Shown one piece after another: positions 47,264 through 57,813 of a stretch of DNA of 64,000 nt (positions are counted from its first letter, which is position 1; each line of letters opens with the position of its first letter). A program made the position numbers and the translations under genes. Location: contig JASJFT010000232.1 in the NCBI GenBank assembly GCA_030770425.1, positions 1 to 64,000 of the forward strand, read 5' to 3'. The stretch is from Darksidea phi. Taxonomy: Eukaryota; Ascomycota; Dothideomycetes; Pleosporales; Lentitheciaceae. The notes beneath the pieces were generated by a model. That model saw only the letters and a program-made list of their open reading frames with translations. It was not told the DNA's origin and ran no database searches.

Positions 47264-50200
47264 ATGGGCCAAGGTTTCTCAGCCACGACGCTCTCGGCCG
47301 GCTCGGCCACTATCGAGGTGTCCGAGCTGGAGGACCTTCGTCCCGAGAAGTCTCTCGGGACAGCCCGGTTCATGAAATCGTTGCGAGCGAGGCATAAAGA
47401 TGGCCTGGTCGTCGCCCGGGTGGTGATGAAGCCCTTTGCAGATTTCAAGCTCGAGGTTTACGTCAAACGCCTACTAGAAGAACGGCGGTTGCTTGCCGAT
47501 GTCCCGAACGCCCTGGCCTACCATCGCATCTTCGAAACTCCCGTCGGGGGTTATCTGGTCAGGCAGTACATCCACAGCTCCTTGTACGATCGGTTGAGTA
47601 CCCGTCCATTTCTCGAGGAAATAGAGAAGAAGTGGCTCTCGTTTCAGCTCCTTTGCGCGGTGCGAGATTGCCACGCCCGCAATATTTACCATGGTGACAT
47701 CAAGACTGAAAACGTTCTTGTCACGTCATGGAACTGGCTCTATCTCGCAGACTTCTCCGCCTCCTACAAACCCGCCTATCTACCGGAGGACAATCCAGCC
47801 GACTTCTCCTTCTACTTCGACATGTCCGGGCGGCGAACCTGCTACTTAGCCCCTGAACGCTTCCTGGGCCCCGGATCTCCACCGGAAAGCGAGGACGTCG
47901 TAACTTGGGCAATGGACATCTTTAGCGTAGGGTGTGTCATTGCAGAACTTTTCCTGGAGTCCTCCATATTCTCGCTCAGTCAACTATTTAGGTACCGGCA
48001 AGGCGAGTACGACCCCGCTTTATCGCAGTTGAGCAAGATCCAGGACAAAGACGTCCGGGAACTCATCACGCACATGATTCAAGTCGATCCCAACTCACGC
48101 ATGTCTGCCGAAGATTACCTTGAGCATTGGCGGGGCAAAGTTTTTCCCCACTACTTCTACGGGTTCCTCCAGCAGTACATGCACTCAATTACAGACCCGT
48201 CTTCTGGTCGTAAGCCAGTCACCACTGAGATCGAGCATCTGGGTGAGCCGGACGAACGCATAGAGCAGATATATGGCGATTTCGACAAGATCTCGCATCT
48301 CCTGTCGAATGGAGAAGGCAACGAGCCAGGGAAATCGCTACATGCGCCGCCAAAACCAAACTCCCGGCTGTTCCCCCTCTACATTGACATCCCCAATTAT
48401 CAGCACCGGGCGTCTCCCACACCAAGCCTCTCCGTAGATGACGGCAACCTCATCTTCCTCACTATTGTCGTTTCTTGCTTACGCGGCACTGCTAGGGCAT
48501 CGGCTCGTCTCCGAGGCCTAGAACTGCTTCTGGCATTTGCAGAGAGGTTGACCGATGAGGCCAAACTCGACCGTGTTGTTCCGTACGTTGCAACATTGCT
48601 GACCGACAAATCAGAGCAAGTCAAGGTTGGGGCTTTACGTACGGTCACTCAGATCCTCGCCATGGTCCACGTTGTTTCGCCTATCAACGCATACGTTTTT
48701 CCAGAGTATATCCTACCTCGGCTGGAGCCGTACCTTCTAGACTCGTCCCCAACGGCTACCTCGCTCGTTCGTATGCACTATGCTTTGTGTATTGGACCAC
48801 TTGCTACCACTGCGGCCCGATATCTTGACATTATCCAGGCCCTCCGTGCTGAGGGTACTTTGCCGGCCACAGATCCTGAGACTGAAGATGACATGACATC
48901 GTCTGCGCATCGGAACCAGTTCGATTCGGATCGGCAAAACCTTCTTGAAGCGTTCGAAAAACATACCAAGGCCCTACTCACAGATTCCGATGCCTCTGTG
49001 CGTCGCGCCATGCTCACATCCGTCTCAGACCTGTGCGTCTTCTTCGGGAGCCCGCGAGCTAACGATGTGGTGTTGAGTCATTTGAATACGTACCTCAACG
49101 ACCCGGACTGGGAGCTCAAATGCGATTTCTTCGAAGCTATTATTGCCGTTGCCGTCTTCGTTGGTGGGGCTAGTCTGGAAGGCTATATCTTGCCATTAAT
49201 GGTACAGGCACTGACCGACCCGGAGGAGTGTGTTGTGGAAAAAGTCATCAGAGCCTTCTCGTCAATAGCAGAGCTCGGTCTGTTCCAGAGATCCAAAACA
49301 TGGGAATTGGTGGATATTGTTGCCAGGCTTACGATGCATCCGAACATCTGGATTCGAGAAGCAGCTGCTCAGTTCATCTCAGCTGCCTCGAAGTACCTCT
49401 CCACGGCGGACACCTATAGCATCATGATCAATCTAATTAGACCATACCTCAAAGTTATACCATCTGAGCTCACCGAATTGCGACTACTCGACTCGCTAAA
49501 GAAGCCTTTACCAAGGCTAGTCATGGATATGGCATTCAACTGGGCAATGCAAACACAGAAGGGGCATTTCTGGGCGCCTGCAAGGCAGCAACAAACATTT
49601 ACATTTGGATCATCAGAGGACACGCTACCAACAATATCTGGTCGAGAGCTTGACCAAAAAGTCCTCCAACGGCTACCAAAGAACGAAGAGGACGAGCTGT
49701 GGGTCCGAAAGCTGCGAAATGCCGGAATGACATTGGAGGACGACTTCAAGCTTGTTGCGCTACGCGAGTTCGTGTGGAGGGTAGTCCGTCGCCGACGATC
49801 GGATGGTTCGGCTTCAACTCCTTCAAAATTTAACAATATAGTTGCTCTGAAGGATCTTGGCATCAAACCGCTCACAGTGCTATTTGAGAACAATGCACGT
49901 AATACGGTAGAGGAGGCGCGGAAGTCCGAACCACCGAACGACAGCTATCAACCAAAGACAATTAGAGACGCATTACTAGATGCGTCCACATCCGAACTTG
50001 ACGGGCGAGCTTCATGGAGAGTCTCACATATCGACAGTCAAGCGGACCGTCTAGCACGTGAGGAGACTGGTCATCGAGTATCTATTCCAAATCGGCCGAA
50101 GCTTGCATCGTCACCTAGCGATCTCCGCTCCGGTCCTGACTCGCCTGCATCTGATACTACCGACCCCCGCCGAAACTCGCTTCAGGTGCCTAGAGGATCA

Positions 50201-51946
50201 CCAAGCACTCAGTCGCCCATCGGTTCCCTAGCTAGAGGTGACCCTACACAATCACTTCGCCACCGCAACAGCGCATTGAACCTCCTAAACAGAGGAGATA
50301 AGGCACATGCTGAGATTGGAACCACCTCAGCAAACGCGTTGGGCAAAGTCGACGGTGCAGCTGCGCGAGAAGTTTCTCGGACACGTCAGCTACCATCACT
50401 CGCGGCGGAGCAACGCGATAGGAGTCCGTCTCGCGTACGCTTCCGCGATGCCCACAACTACACAGGTAATGATCCTGCGGTACTGAAGCTACTAGACTCG
50501 ATGCTTTTGGAGAGGTTCCCTTCCGGCCAAATGGAGTTCGGCCCTCGCATACAACCAACCATTCGGCCGCAGCCAATTAAACATAAAGACAGCCACCATT
50601 CACCGACAGGCACACCTTGGAGGCCGGAAGGCACCCTTGTAGCCACCTTTAGCGAACACACAGCTGCTGTGAACAGGATTCTGGTGGCTCCCGACCAGAG
50701 TTTTTTTATAACTGGATCTGACGATGGCTCTGTCAAAATCTGGGATACTTCGCGGCTAGAGCGCAATGTGAGCCGACGTTCGCGACAAACATATAGGCTC
50801 AGCGAAGAAGTTAGAGTTACAAGCTTAGTTTTCGTTGGGCAGACTTTTTCTTTTGTGGCCACAGGCAGTGATGGCAGCATACATGTTGTCCGGATGGACT
50901 ATTACGAGAGTAACGACGGCAACAGGAGGTTTGGTAGGCCCAGACTTCTTCGTGAGTATCAACTCTCGGATAAAGATTACGCGCTGTGGTCGGAACACTA
51001 CAGTGAGGACAACAAGTCGGTCCTTGTTTTAGCCACCAACACGTCTAAGATCATTGCGCTCGATCTGCGGACTATGACCGAGCTTTACACGCTGCAAAAT
51101 CCTCTCAATCACGGCACTCCGACTTGCTTCTGTGTAGATAGGAAGGCACACTGGCTGTTACTGGGAACATCCCATGGTGTTTTAGACCTGTGGGATCTTC
51201 GCTTTGGGCTCCGCTTGAAGGCATGGTTATTTCAAGGCGCTGCACCCATCCATAGACTTTACCTTCCCAAAATAAGGAATCCGCGACTGTACATTACGGG
51301 AGGAACGGGCCAAGGCGACGTTACAGTCTGGGACTTTACACGTCTCATCTGCAAAGAGGTGTATCGGACCGGAAATAGTAAAGATGTCGGATCAAAGAGT
51401 ACTACTCTCATCGACCTTGATGATGAAAAGTCCGGAGGTATGCTTGGCCGTTTCGCTGCAAACCTAGAACCAACGGCAAATTCCTCAGCCGACCGTAGCA
51501 TTCGCGCTCTCGTTGTGAATACTCAAGCCGCAGATGATAAACCCGACGCAAAATCCCACACTTTCCTCCTTACAACGGGGCCTGACTGGAAAGTCCGATA
51601 CTGGGACACGCATCGTCCAGACGCTTCCGTGGTGGTAAGTGGACTGGAAGCCGACGAATCGAAACCACAATACACAACTTCCCAGCCTAGTCCGGACACC
51701 ATTGTTGTGAGCGAGCGGCTGTTACAGCCTCAGAATCAGAGCTCGGTGGGAAGGGATGGCAAGAGCTCCGGTGGTTCGAAAAGGCCGGCACCGCCGAAAA
51801 GTGGGAGGTCTGCTTTGATCAGTTTACAGCAGCAGCATTTGTTAAAAAGCCATTTGGACACGATTATGGATGTAGCGCTTTTGGAGCAGCCGTATGGAAT
51901 GGTCATTAGCGCGGATCGGTCGGGTGTTATTTACATGTTTATGTAG
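47264..51946 (+). CDS. VPS15: VPS15 regulatory kinase of the class III PI3-kinase complex
   Basis: One exon of 1560 residues. VPS15 (human PIK3R4/p150) scaffolds Vps34 with Vps30/Beclin in autophagy and endosomal sorting. The N-terminus MGQGFS is a myristoylation site for membrane attachment. The kinase domain (about 25-310) has HGDIKTEN at 143-150, with DFS at 163-165 where active kinases have DFG, and PEDNPADF, all typical of this family. HEAT-type helical repeats fill about 400-760, a low-complexity Ser/Pro-rich linker about 920-1060, and WD40 repeats about 1120-1560 (SDDGSVKIWD, VLDLWDLRFG, GQGDVTVWDF, DWKVRYWDTH). The length matches fungal orthologues. The gene is intron-free although its neighbours have introns. 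Confidence 0.97.
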   Translation: MGQGFSATTLSAGSATIEVSELEDLRPEKSLGTARFMKSLRARHKDGLVVARVVMKPFADFKLEVYVKRLLEERRLLADVPNALAYHRIFETPVGGYLVRQYIHSSLYDRLSTRPFLEEIEKKWLSFQLLCAVRDCHARNIYHGDIKTENVLVTSWNWLYLADFSASYKPAYLPEDNPADFSFYFDMSGRRTCYLAPERFLGPGSPPESEDVVTWAMDIFSVGCVIAELFLESSIFSLSQLFRYRQGEYDPALSQLSKIQDKDVRELITHMIQVDPNSRMSAEDYLEHWRGKVFPHYFYGFLQQYMHSITDPSSGRKPVTTEIEHLGEPDERIEQIYGDFDKISHLLSNGEGNEPGKSLHAPPKPNSRLFPLYIDIPNYQHRASPTPSLSVDDGNLIFLTIVVSCLRGTARASARLRGLELLLAFAERLTDEAKLDRVVPYVATLLTDKSEQVKVGALRTVTQILAMVHVVSPINAYVFPEYILPRLEPYLLDSSPTATSLVRMHYALCIGPLATTAARYLDIIQALRAEGTLPATDPETEDDMTSSAHRNQFDSDRQNLLEAFEKHTKALLTDSDASVRRAMLTSVSDLCVFFGSPRANDVVLSHLNTYLNDPDWELKCDFFEAIIAVAVFVGGASLEGYILPLMVQALTDPEECVVEKVIRAFSSIAELGLFQRSKTWELVDIVARLTMHPNIWIREAAAQFISAASKYLSTADTYSIMINLIRPYLKVIPSELTELRLLDSLKKPLPRLVMDMAFNWAMQTQKGHFWAPARQQQTFTFGSSEDTLPTISGRELDQKVLQRLPKNEEDELWVRKLRNAGMTLEDDFKLVALREFVWRVVRRRRSDGSASTPSKFNNIVALKDLGIKPLTVLFENNARNTVEEARKSEPPNDSYQPKTIRDALLDASTSELDGRASWRVSHIDSQADRLAREETGHRVSIPNRPKLASSPSDLRSGPDSPASDTTDPRRNSLQVPRGSPSTQSPIGSLARGDPTQSLRHRNSALNLLNRGDKAHAEIGTTSANALGKVDGAAAREVSRTRQLPSLAAEQRDRSPSRVRFRDAHNYTGNDPAVLKLLDSMLLERFPSGQMEFGPRIQPTIRPQPIKHKDSHHSPTGTPWRPEGTLVATFSEHTAAVNRILVAPDQSFFITGSDDGSVKIWDTSRLERNVSRRSRQTYRLSEEVRVTSLVFVGQTFSFVATGSDGSIHVVRMDYYESNDGNRRFGRPRLLREYQLSDKDYALWSEHYSEDNKSVLVLATNTSKIIALDLRTMTELYTLQNPLNHGTPTCFCVDRKAHWLLLGTSHGVLDLWDLRFGLRLKAWLFQGAAPIHRLYLPKIRNPRLYITGGTGQGDVTVWDFTRLICKEVYRTGNSKDVGSKSTTLIDLDDEKSGGMLGRFAANLEPTANSSADRSIRALVVNTQAADDKPDAKSHTFLLTTGPDWKVRYWDTHRPDASVVVSGLEADESKPQYTTSQPSPDTIVVSERLLQPQNQSSVGRDGKSSGGSKRPAPPKSGRSALISLQQQHLLKSHLDTIMDVALLEQPYGMVISADRSGVIYMFM

Positions 51947-52409
51947 AGGTTTGGAGTTAGGAAGATTGTTGTGAGTCACGAGCCCATTTCGTCTGATCGT
52001 TCGATTCGTTCAAGCCTCGTTGTAGGTTCCGCTCTTCACTAGATCAATGTAGTACAAGGCTAGACGTGAAACTGTTTGGCGGGTTACATAGGGAGGCAGC
52101 TTCCGCGTTTTTTCCCTCTATCGTACGTCTTTCTTCTTCCGAATAGTCATGCATGACATTTATTACGAGCATATCAAGAGGCGAAGGCGGGGCTGATTCC
52201 GAAGCCGGTCAAGGACCGGTGAAGGCCGCCACGCCTCGCGGCATCGTTGGTGTATGCAGCCTTATGTCATGCGGGAGGCTCTTTTGTAAATACACTGGAA
52301 TTTTGGGGTCGCTTTGAGCCACTCAGCCTGACGTGGACTCCAGGCATCCATCTCACTTCGTCATTTCTTCTCATCCCCAAGATACTCTCTATCGTCGTCT
52401 TGATTTTGA
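51947..52409. other. Intergenic between VPS15 and the small zinc-binding protein gene
   Basis: The 3' flank of VPS15 and presumed promoter of the next gene. A 66-codon ORF (52247-52447) overlaps the next start in another frame and is not supported. Confidence 0.4.
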
Positions 52410-53108
52410 ATGATGGCTTTCTGCGCCACCTGTGGTATTCACTTTAATGGGAGAGGAAGCCACTGCACTCTCCATAACCCTTACATACAAGACTTCCACA
52501 ACCAGTATGTCAGCGACTCTCGAGACCTTACACCGGTCAAATACCGCACCGGTCGTCTTCGCAGCAGTTCTCATCACCGTCATCGCAAACCTCGTCAGGT
52601 CGGATACCACGACAGCTACGACGCGCTCGATACATACAACCCCCAGACCACCCTCGCTCGGTACACCAATCACAGTGACGTCGCCTATGGCGGAATCCAA
52701 GATGAATGGGCAAACGGTTCAGACCCTATCACCCACCCCATGACCCTCCGTCCCCTAACAACAACTTTTAACCACCTCACCACTACTCACTCGATCGCAT
52801 CCCTCACATACTCTGTCTCCCCGGCCGGAATCCGCAGCATAACCGCTACTGCGAACCTCGACCGCGAACAATGTCCCGTCTGCCTGCAGTACTTTCCCGA
52901 CCGCCATCGCTTGGATACGCACACGTGGGATTTCCCGATCGGGTGCGAGCAGCATAGAGTCTGTTTGAGAGATGAGGATGTCGCGTGGCATGCGCAGAGT
53001 GAGAGACATGAGAGGTGTTTTGTTAGGGATTGTGGCAGTGTTTACCGAAGGGAAGGGGGATGGAGGGGCAGTGTTGTTGAGGGACATGTTAGGGGGTGGC
53101 ATGGGTAG
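52410..53108 (+). CDS. Small Cys/His-rich protein, possible zinc finger
   Basis: A single-exon frame of 232 residues beginning MMAFCATCGIHF; initiation could be at either Met. An N-terminal CATC...C...H cluster (about residues 5-22) suggests one zinc site. A C-terminal C2H2-like region (CPVCLQYFPDRHRLDTH, about 155-171) is followed by CEQHRVC and ERHERCF, which could bind more zinc. The middle is Thr/Ser/His-rich and likely disordered. I do not recognise the family; composition and the ordered Cys/His pattern support a real gene. Nuclear location is possible but not shown. Confidence 0.6.
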   Translation: MMAFCATCGIHFNGRGSHCTLHNPYIQDFHNQYVSDSRDLTPVKYRTGRLRSSSHHRHRKPRQVGYHDSYDALDTYNPQTTLARYTNHSDVAYGGIQDEWANGSDPITHPMTLRPLTTTFNHLTTTHSIASLTYSVSPAGIRSITATANLDREQCPVCLQYFPDRHRLDTHTWDFPIGCEQHRVCLRDEDVAWHAQSERHERCFVRDCGSVYRREGGWRGSVVEGHVRGWHG

Positions 53109-56100
53109 TGAGGTTATCACGAGGTAATGACGGCTGCTTCAGACCAGAACGACTTTCCTTTGAAAACCTTTGTTTGCTTTATTCAGCCAAGCCTTACACG
53201 CGCGCGAAGTTGCAAGTATCGAAGCATGAGTGCTGAAGGTTCTTTTCCTGTAATTTGAATCGAACAATTTGGTAACCATGCACCTATCTGCCCTTTTTGT
53301 GGAGAAACGGCAGCTCAAATCAGAAGGGGCTGCGTTTGGCACGTCAATCATCATCACTTCCGCCTGCCACTTTCCGATGCATATCGAATTTGTCAAGGAG
53401 TGGCAACAGCTTTCGCAACATCCCCTACGAACTTCGTTCACATACTACATGTGCTCTCTGTGAGATCGCCAATTGAACCACCCAGATGCCAAGCTCTACC
53501 ACCGACCCTCACTCCCCTCCAACATTCCCTTTTCCCCATATTAGCTAATATTAACTTATCTAAATCTAACATACTTCGCTTGGGTACACCATGTTCTCGT
53601 AGTGAATCCCGCATATTTCCAGAAGAATATATGTCTAGGTTTAGCTTTAGTTTCTGATGGGACTTTCTCGTAATGCACGAGACACTAAGCTGCAAAATAA
53701 CAATAGTGTATGCTGCCGGCTATCATATGTAGGTAGTTGTATTGCGCGATTGCCCCGCAAGAGTAATTATGGAAGTGGGAAGATAATAAAGCGGCCAAGA
53801 ACATCATGGTTCTAAACTACGCCTTACATATGAGATGCGCTCTCAAGATAGGTAGAGACAACATCGCTCAAAGCGGGTACGTCATAGATCTCTATTAGCG
53901 CATCCCCTATCCTCCTTGTTCCTCTGCACCAACGAATATCACTACATCCACTCTCACGTCAAAATTTCCCCGCAAATCTCATCAAAAGCCCATCGAATAC
54001 CTACCGGATTGGTCGTGGCGAGCAAGGCGTTCTAACGTTCGAGCCCTACAAATCCGAAATTTGCCACTATGGCAGTTCAAGACACCCACCATTGCGCGGA
54101 AGAGCGCAAAGCTAATCTACGATAAGTTTATCGAGTAGGGTGAAACTGATGATTTTATTGGTATGGACATGTGTTGCAGGTTTCTCCAGATGGTACGTTA
54201 CTTTACTATTTCTTCCCCAGAAGCCAGTGTTGATAGACTGCTCAGGGTATGACACGAGCGAAGCGGGATGCGAATCGGAAAAGAGCTGGAGAAGAGCGAG
54301 GGCCATGAAGGTGCGAAGGAGAAGTTGGAAGCGTCATTGATCTTTCGCGAGGTGTGGGAGGAGGCGAAGAAGTATGACAGATATGTTGAGAAGAAGGAAA
54401 TATTTATGAAAGAGCCGAAGGAGCGGGATAAGGTATTGAAGAGAGAATCGAATGAGCGTTGATCTGTGTTAATTTCGATTTCGGCTCTCGGCACTGAAAA
54501 AAAACCCAAGCCTCAGAAGACTCAACACACCGCGAATCGAACGCAGACCACTCGCAAGCACCGCTCGAACCTCAGTACCCGGAGATCGTTAGAACAGAAG
54601 ATTAGCTTATGCAACCTTAATGTAGCCCTAGCCTGTTAGGCATGTTGTCGGGATGAAGGATGTGCGGATTTCCCTGCCGAAAACATCTCCTCTATGAGGG
54701 AACGCAGGAGACTCGCCTTGGCCAAGACATTGCCATGGTCAGAAGCTTTGTCGTGGAGCCTCGGAGGGGGGAGTTAAAGGAAGAGTGAGAACGTTCCAGT
54801 TGTAGGCGCGCGTCATAGCCGTTACACTATATTTCCATATGATTGGTATGTGGGTATCCAATTATATGGTATACCGAGGACGGAGAGTAGAATCAGTTGG
54901 GAAGTTGAAGTGTAACATGGTGCATGTGATGACGTAGCAAACAATCAGTGACTTGCGATGCGACGGAAGTTCATCCTGTGCGGAAATGGATACACAGAAC
55001 CGCATCAGCTGCTGGGATCATCACCTTCACGTCTTCAGTACAGTTATTGACTAGCATGTGAGCCTTCTCTAGCATTCATACCGCTATCCCGCTCGTACTC
55101 TTGCCCCGCACTATCTCGCTTCGCAACGAGAAGCACTTGAATACTAACGCTGGTAAACCACAAGTGTGCTACAAAAGTCGTCCGACAGGCGGAATACAAC
55201 ATATTCTGGAAACATGATGTGCTGATCGTGTTGGACAATAACCGATGTCGTCGCTCTTGGCCTAGTGCAGCGACGAGACTCGGCTATCACAAGACCTCCC
55301 AAGCGGCATGCTACCCTCTCTTGATTATACCGTATTCGAGGGTTATGGTTGCGCTCTTCAAGCCCACTTATCACAGCGCAACGAAGCGTCCCATTAATAT
55401 ATTGCTTGTACCAGGGTTTCGATAGATTTCGTGCGAGTCTCAATCGATACGAAAGATTTTGCTATGACCTGTGTGAAGGGCACGTCTTGTTGTTATTCCA
55501 ACACCTCGGAATGATCGAGACCGCCTAATATACATGAGGGATTACCGTCACTGATCAAATCACCGTTCACCAGGCTAACTCTGGGAGAAATACCTGGGCA
55601 TAACAGCCCCGACAGCCTCACAGCCGCTTGCACGCGATCCACATAACTTAAAGCCGTTTACACACCCTTCTCCTCTCTCATTTCCCCATCATCTCGCCAA
55701 AATCTCCAGCAGAAATTCCAGGTGATGGTTGAGGAACCTCATCCTTCTAGGTCTTGGTTTGTGGAAAGAAAAAAGAGGGCCACCAATTGAGCGCACCCCA
55801 TATCCAACGCTACGTGGATGCACCCACATGCAGCATCCTAAATCACGCTGTGCCAAAAAGATTGAGCTGGGACAGCTAGCAAGGATCCTGGCCCAAAGTC
55901 TATACGGGTGACATTTGAGGACCGCCAGAAACAGCTCATGCACGGATTGATGGTCTAACTGAGGGTTGAAAATAGTGCACGCAGCTTCCGGGTGTTTGCC
56001 ACTGTAGGTGCCGTACATTTTCGATACTAAAAAAGCGCACTATTTTATCTTCGACCTTTGGTTTGACATTGGGCGTGCAGGTATCAGCAGATGCAGAGCT

Positions 56101-56559
56101 AACGTATATATGGCTAAACAGAAGGAACCATAGGTAAAGGTAAACTCGTCTCACTGTCATAATGTGAGACATGGGTTTTCAGCAATGAGAACGCCTCTCA
56201 ACTCCTTAATTGGTCGATATACCAAGGACGGATGCACACCTAGCCTGCATGTGACTTATCCGTAACTGACCAAGGCAATCACAAGCCACAAGCCGTTGTT
56301 CCTCGATCTCGCTTCTGTGAATACGTTCTTGGCTTTATCTTCTTTCCAAGCTAGCGGACTACGGCATGCAGAGGAAATTTCGCTAATTGAGAAAGGCACA
56401 ATCAACTTACCTTCTTGGGGTCTGGATGTAAAATATCCTCTCCGCTCTGAAAGCGAGCAATCAGTATCTTTGCTCTCCCTTTCTCGCAGCTTCTTTTACG
56501 GTGGACCGGTCTTGCAAAGACATTCACTTTCTGGGACAACTCTCACTCACACGGCAACA
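53109..56559. other. Gene-poor stretch, no supported gene
   Basis: Short ORFs only. One at 54268-54462 encodes a highly charged 64-residue peptide (Glu/Lys-rich) without context. A tRNA-like T-arm with a T run at about 54500-54560 (minus) was examined and rejected. No repeats of note. Confidence 0.4.
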
Positions 56560-57813
56560 ATGTTCCATACGATAGCCTCAGGACCTAGGGTCGGGCAGAT
56601 GCTCGCTGCAATAGTTCTTACATACATAGCAGCTTTTACTGCTGTGGTGCTCAGGATTGTGTCGAGAAAACTAGTCAAGATAAGGCTAGGTTTCGACGAT
56701 TACACGGCAATAGCTGCGCTCGTAAGCCCAACCTTTCTCTCTAACAGCACCTTTCCGACCCGTACACTAGTTATGTGCAACTGGATGGTTCAATTTACAA
56801 CTTATCGGTAAGTCAATGGCTTCAGGGTGTTACGAAATTGCAAAGCTAATCACCACTTTCTAGGTACTCGGTTTGGCCTCGGCCGCCATCTCGAGGACAT
56901 ACATGACTACACCACAGAGCAAGTCAATTACAACCTGCTGCGAATCCTGTGGGTGTCCGATTTTTTCTACGTATTCGCTTGCGGGCTAGCCAAATTCTCT
57001 ATTCTGGCCCTTTTCTGGCGTCTCTTCAACTGCTCTAAGCCATCAAAGCTCGCCATCAGGATCCTGTTTGCCCTTTCGCTGATGTGGTTTGTGTCACGCG
57101 TAAGTTATGGACCGTCGATTGCCATTGTCATTTGCTAATGGGATCAGCTCATCCTCACTTCCATCCAATGTCGACCTATCAAGGCTGTGTGGGATTTTAG
57201 CATCTCCCGCAGCCACTGCATGAACAGCTCGCTCACATTCCGGGTCACTTCTGGGACTCATTTCGCCATCGATTTCCTGATACTGCTCCTTCCCGTTGCA
57301 GAAATTCGCAAACTACACTTAGCCCGGAAACAGCGCTTCCAAACTACGCTTATGTTCATGTCTGGAACAATGTGAGTGTTATCCCTCTCTTTGTACGCTG
57401 TGTGGACTGAAATGAACCTTCTTCGCAATGTAGCACGTGCGTAGCATGCCTCATTCAAGTCTGCAACAATTTCTCATACGACTACATGAGTAAGGATCGA
57501 GGCTGGACTTTGGTTCCGATCACTACATGGCAGTCTGTAGAAACATTTCTCAGTGTATTTACCTGTGTGTCGATCCTCCCACCACCTGATGGTCACATCC
57601 TTACACATGCTTATCTTCATAGGCTCTCTCCCTGTACTCCGCCCCGCGTGGAACGTTTTCCGCGGCCGCGCTCCACTCAGTAAAGGAAATTCCCCTGGAG
57701 GCGCCACTACACAACCCTTCAAGGTCAAGTTTGGGGGAACTACATGGTCATCCTATGGCTTTCGCAAGCGATACGCCGATATCGAATCCGACTCCACGTA
57801 CGAGCTCACATAA
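56560..57813 (+). CDS. Fungal rhodopsin-domain 7-TM membrane protein
   Basis: Six exons: 56560-56721, 56771-56807, 56864-57099, 57148-57371, 57434-57564 and 57623-57813. They give 326 residues with all phases consistent; introns are 48-62 nt with GTAAG/GTGAG/GTGTG donors. Seven hydrophobic segments are visible, starting MLAAIVLTYIAAFTAVVLRI. Diagnostic blocks of the fungal rhodopsin-domain (PTH11-like, non-opsin) family are FDDYTAIAAL, GTRFGLGRH, FACGLAKFSILALFWRLF, SIQCRPIKAVWDF and ETFLSVFTCSLPVLRP. The C-terminal tail is basic and cytosolic. Members are putative surface receptors of unknown ligand. The ATG at 56560 is preferred over the in-frame ATG at 56296, since the added residues have no place in the family. 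Confidence 0.87.

Noticed and set aside
54500..54560. tRNA-like T-arm (TTCGATT loop) followed by a T8 run on the minus strand
   Set aside because: No convincing A-box, acceptor partner or anticodon arm at the right distance upstream.
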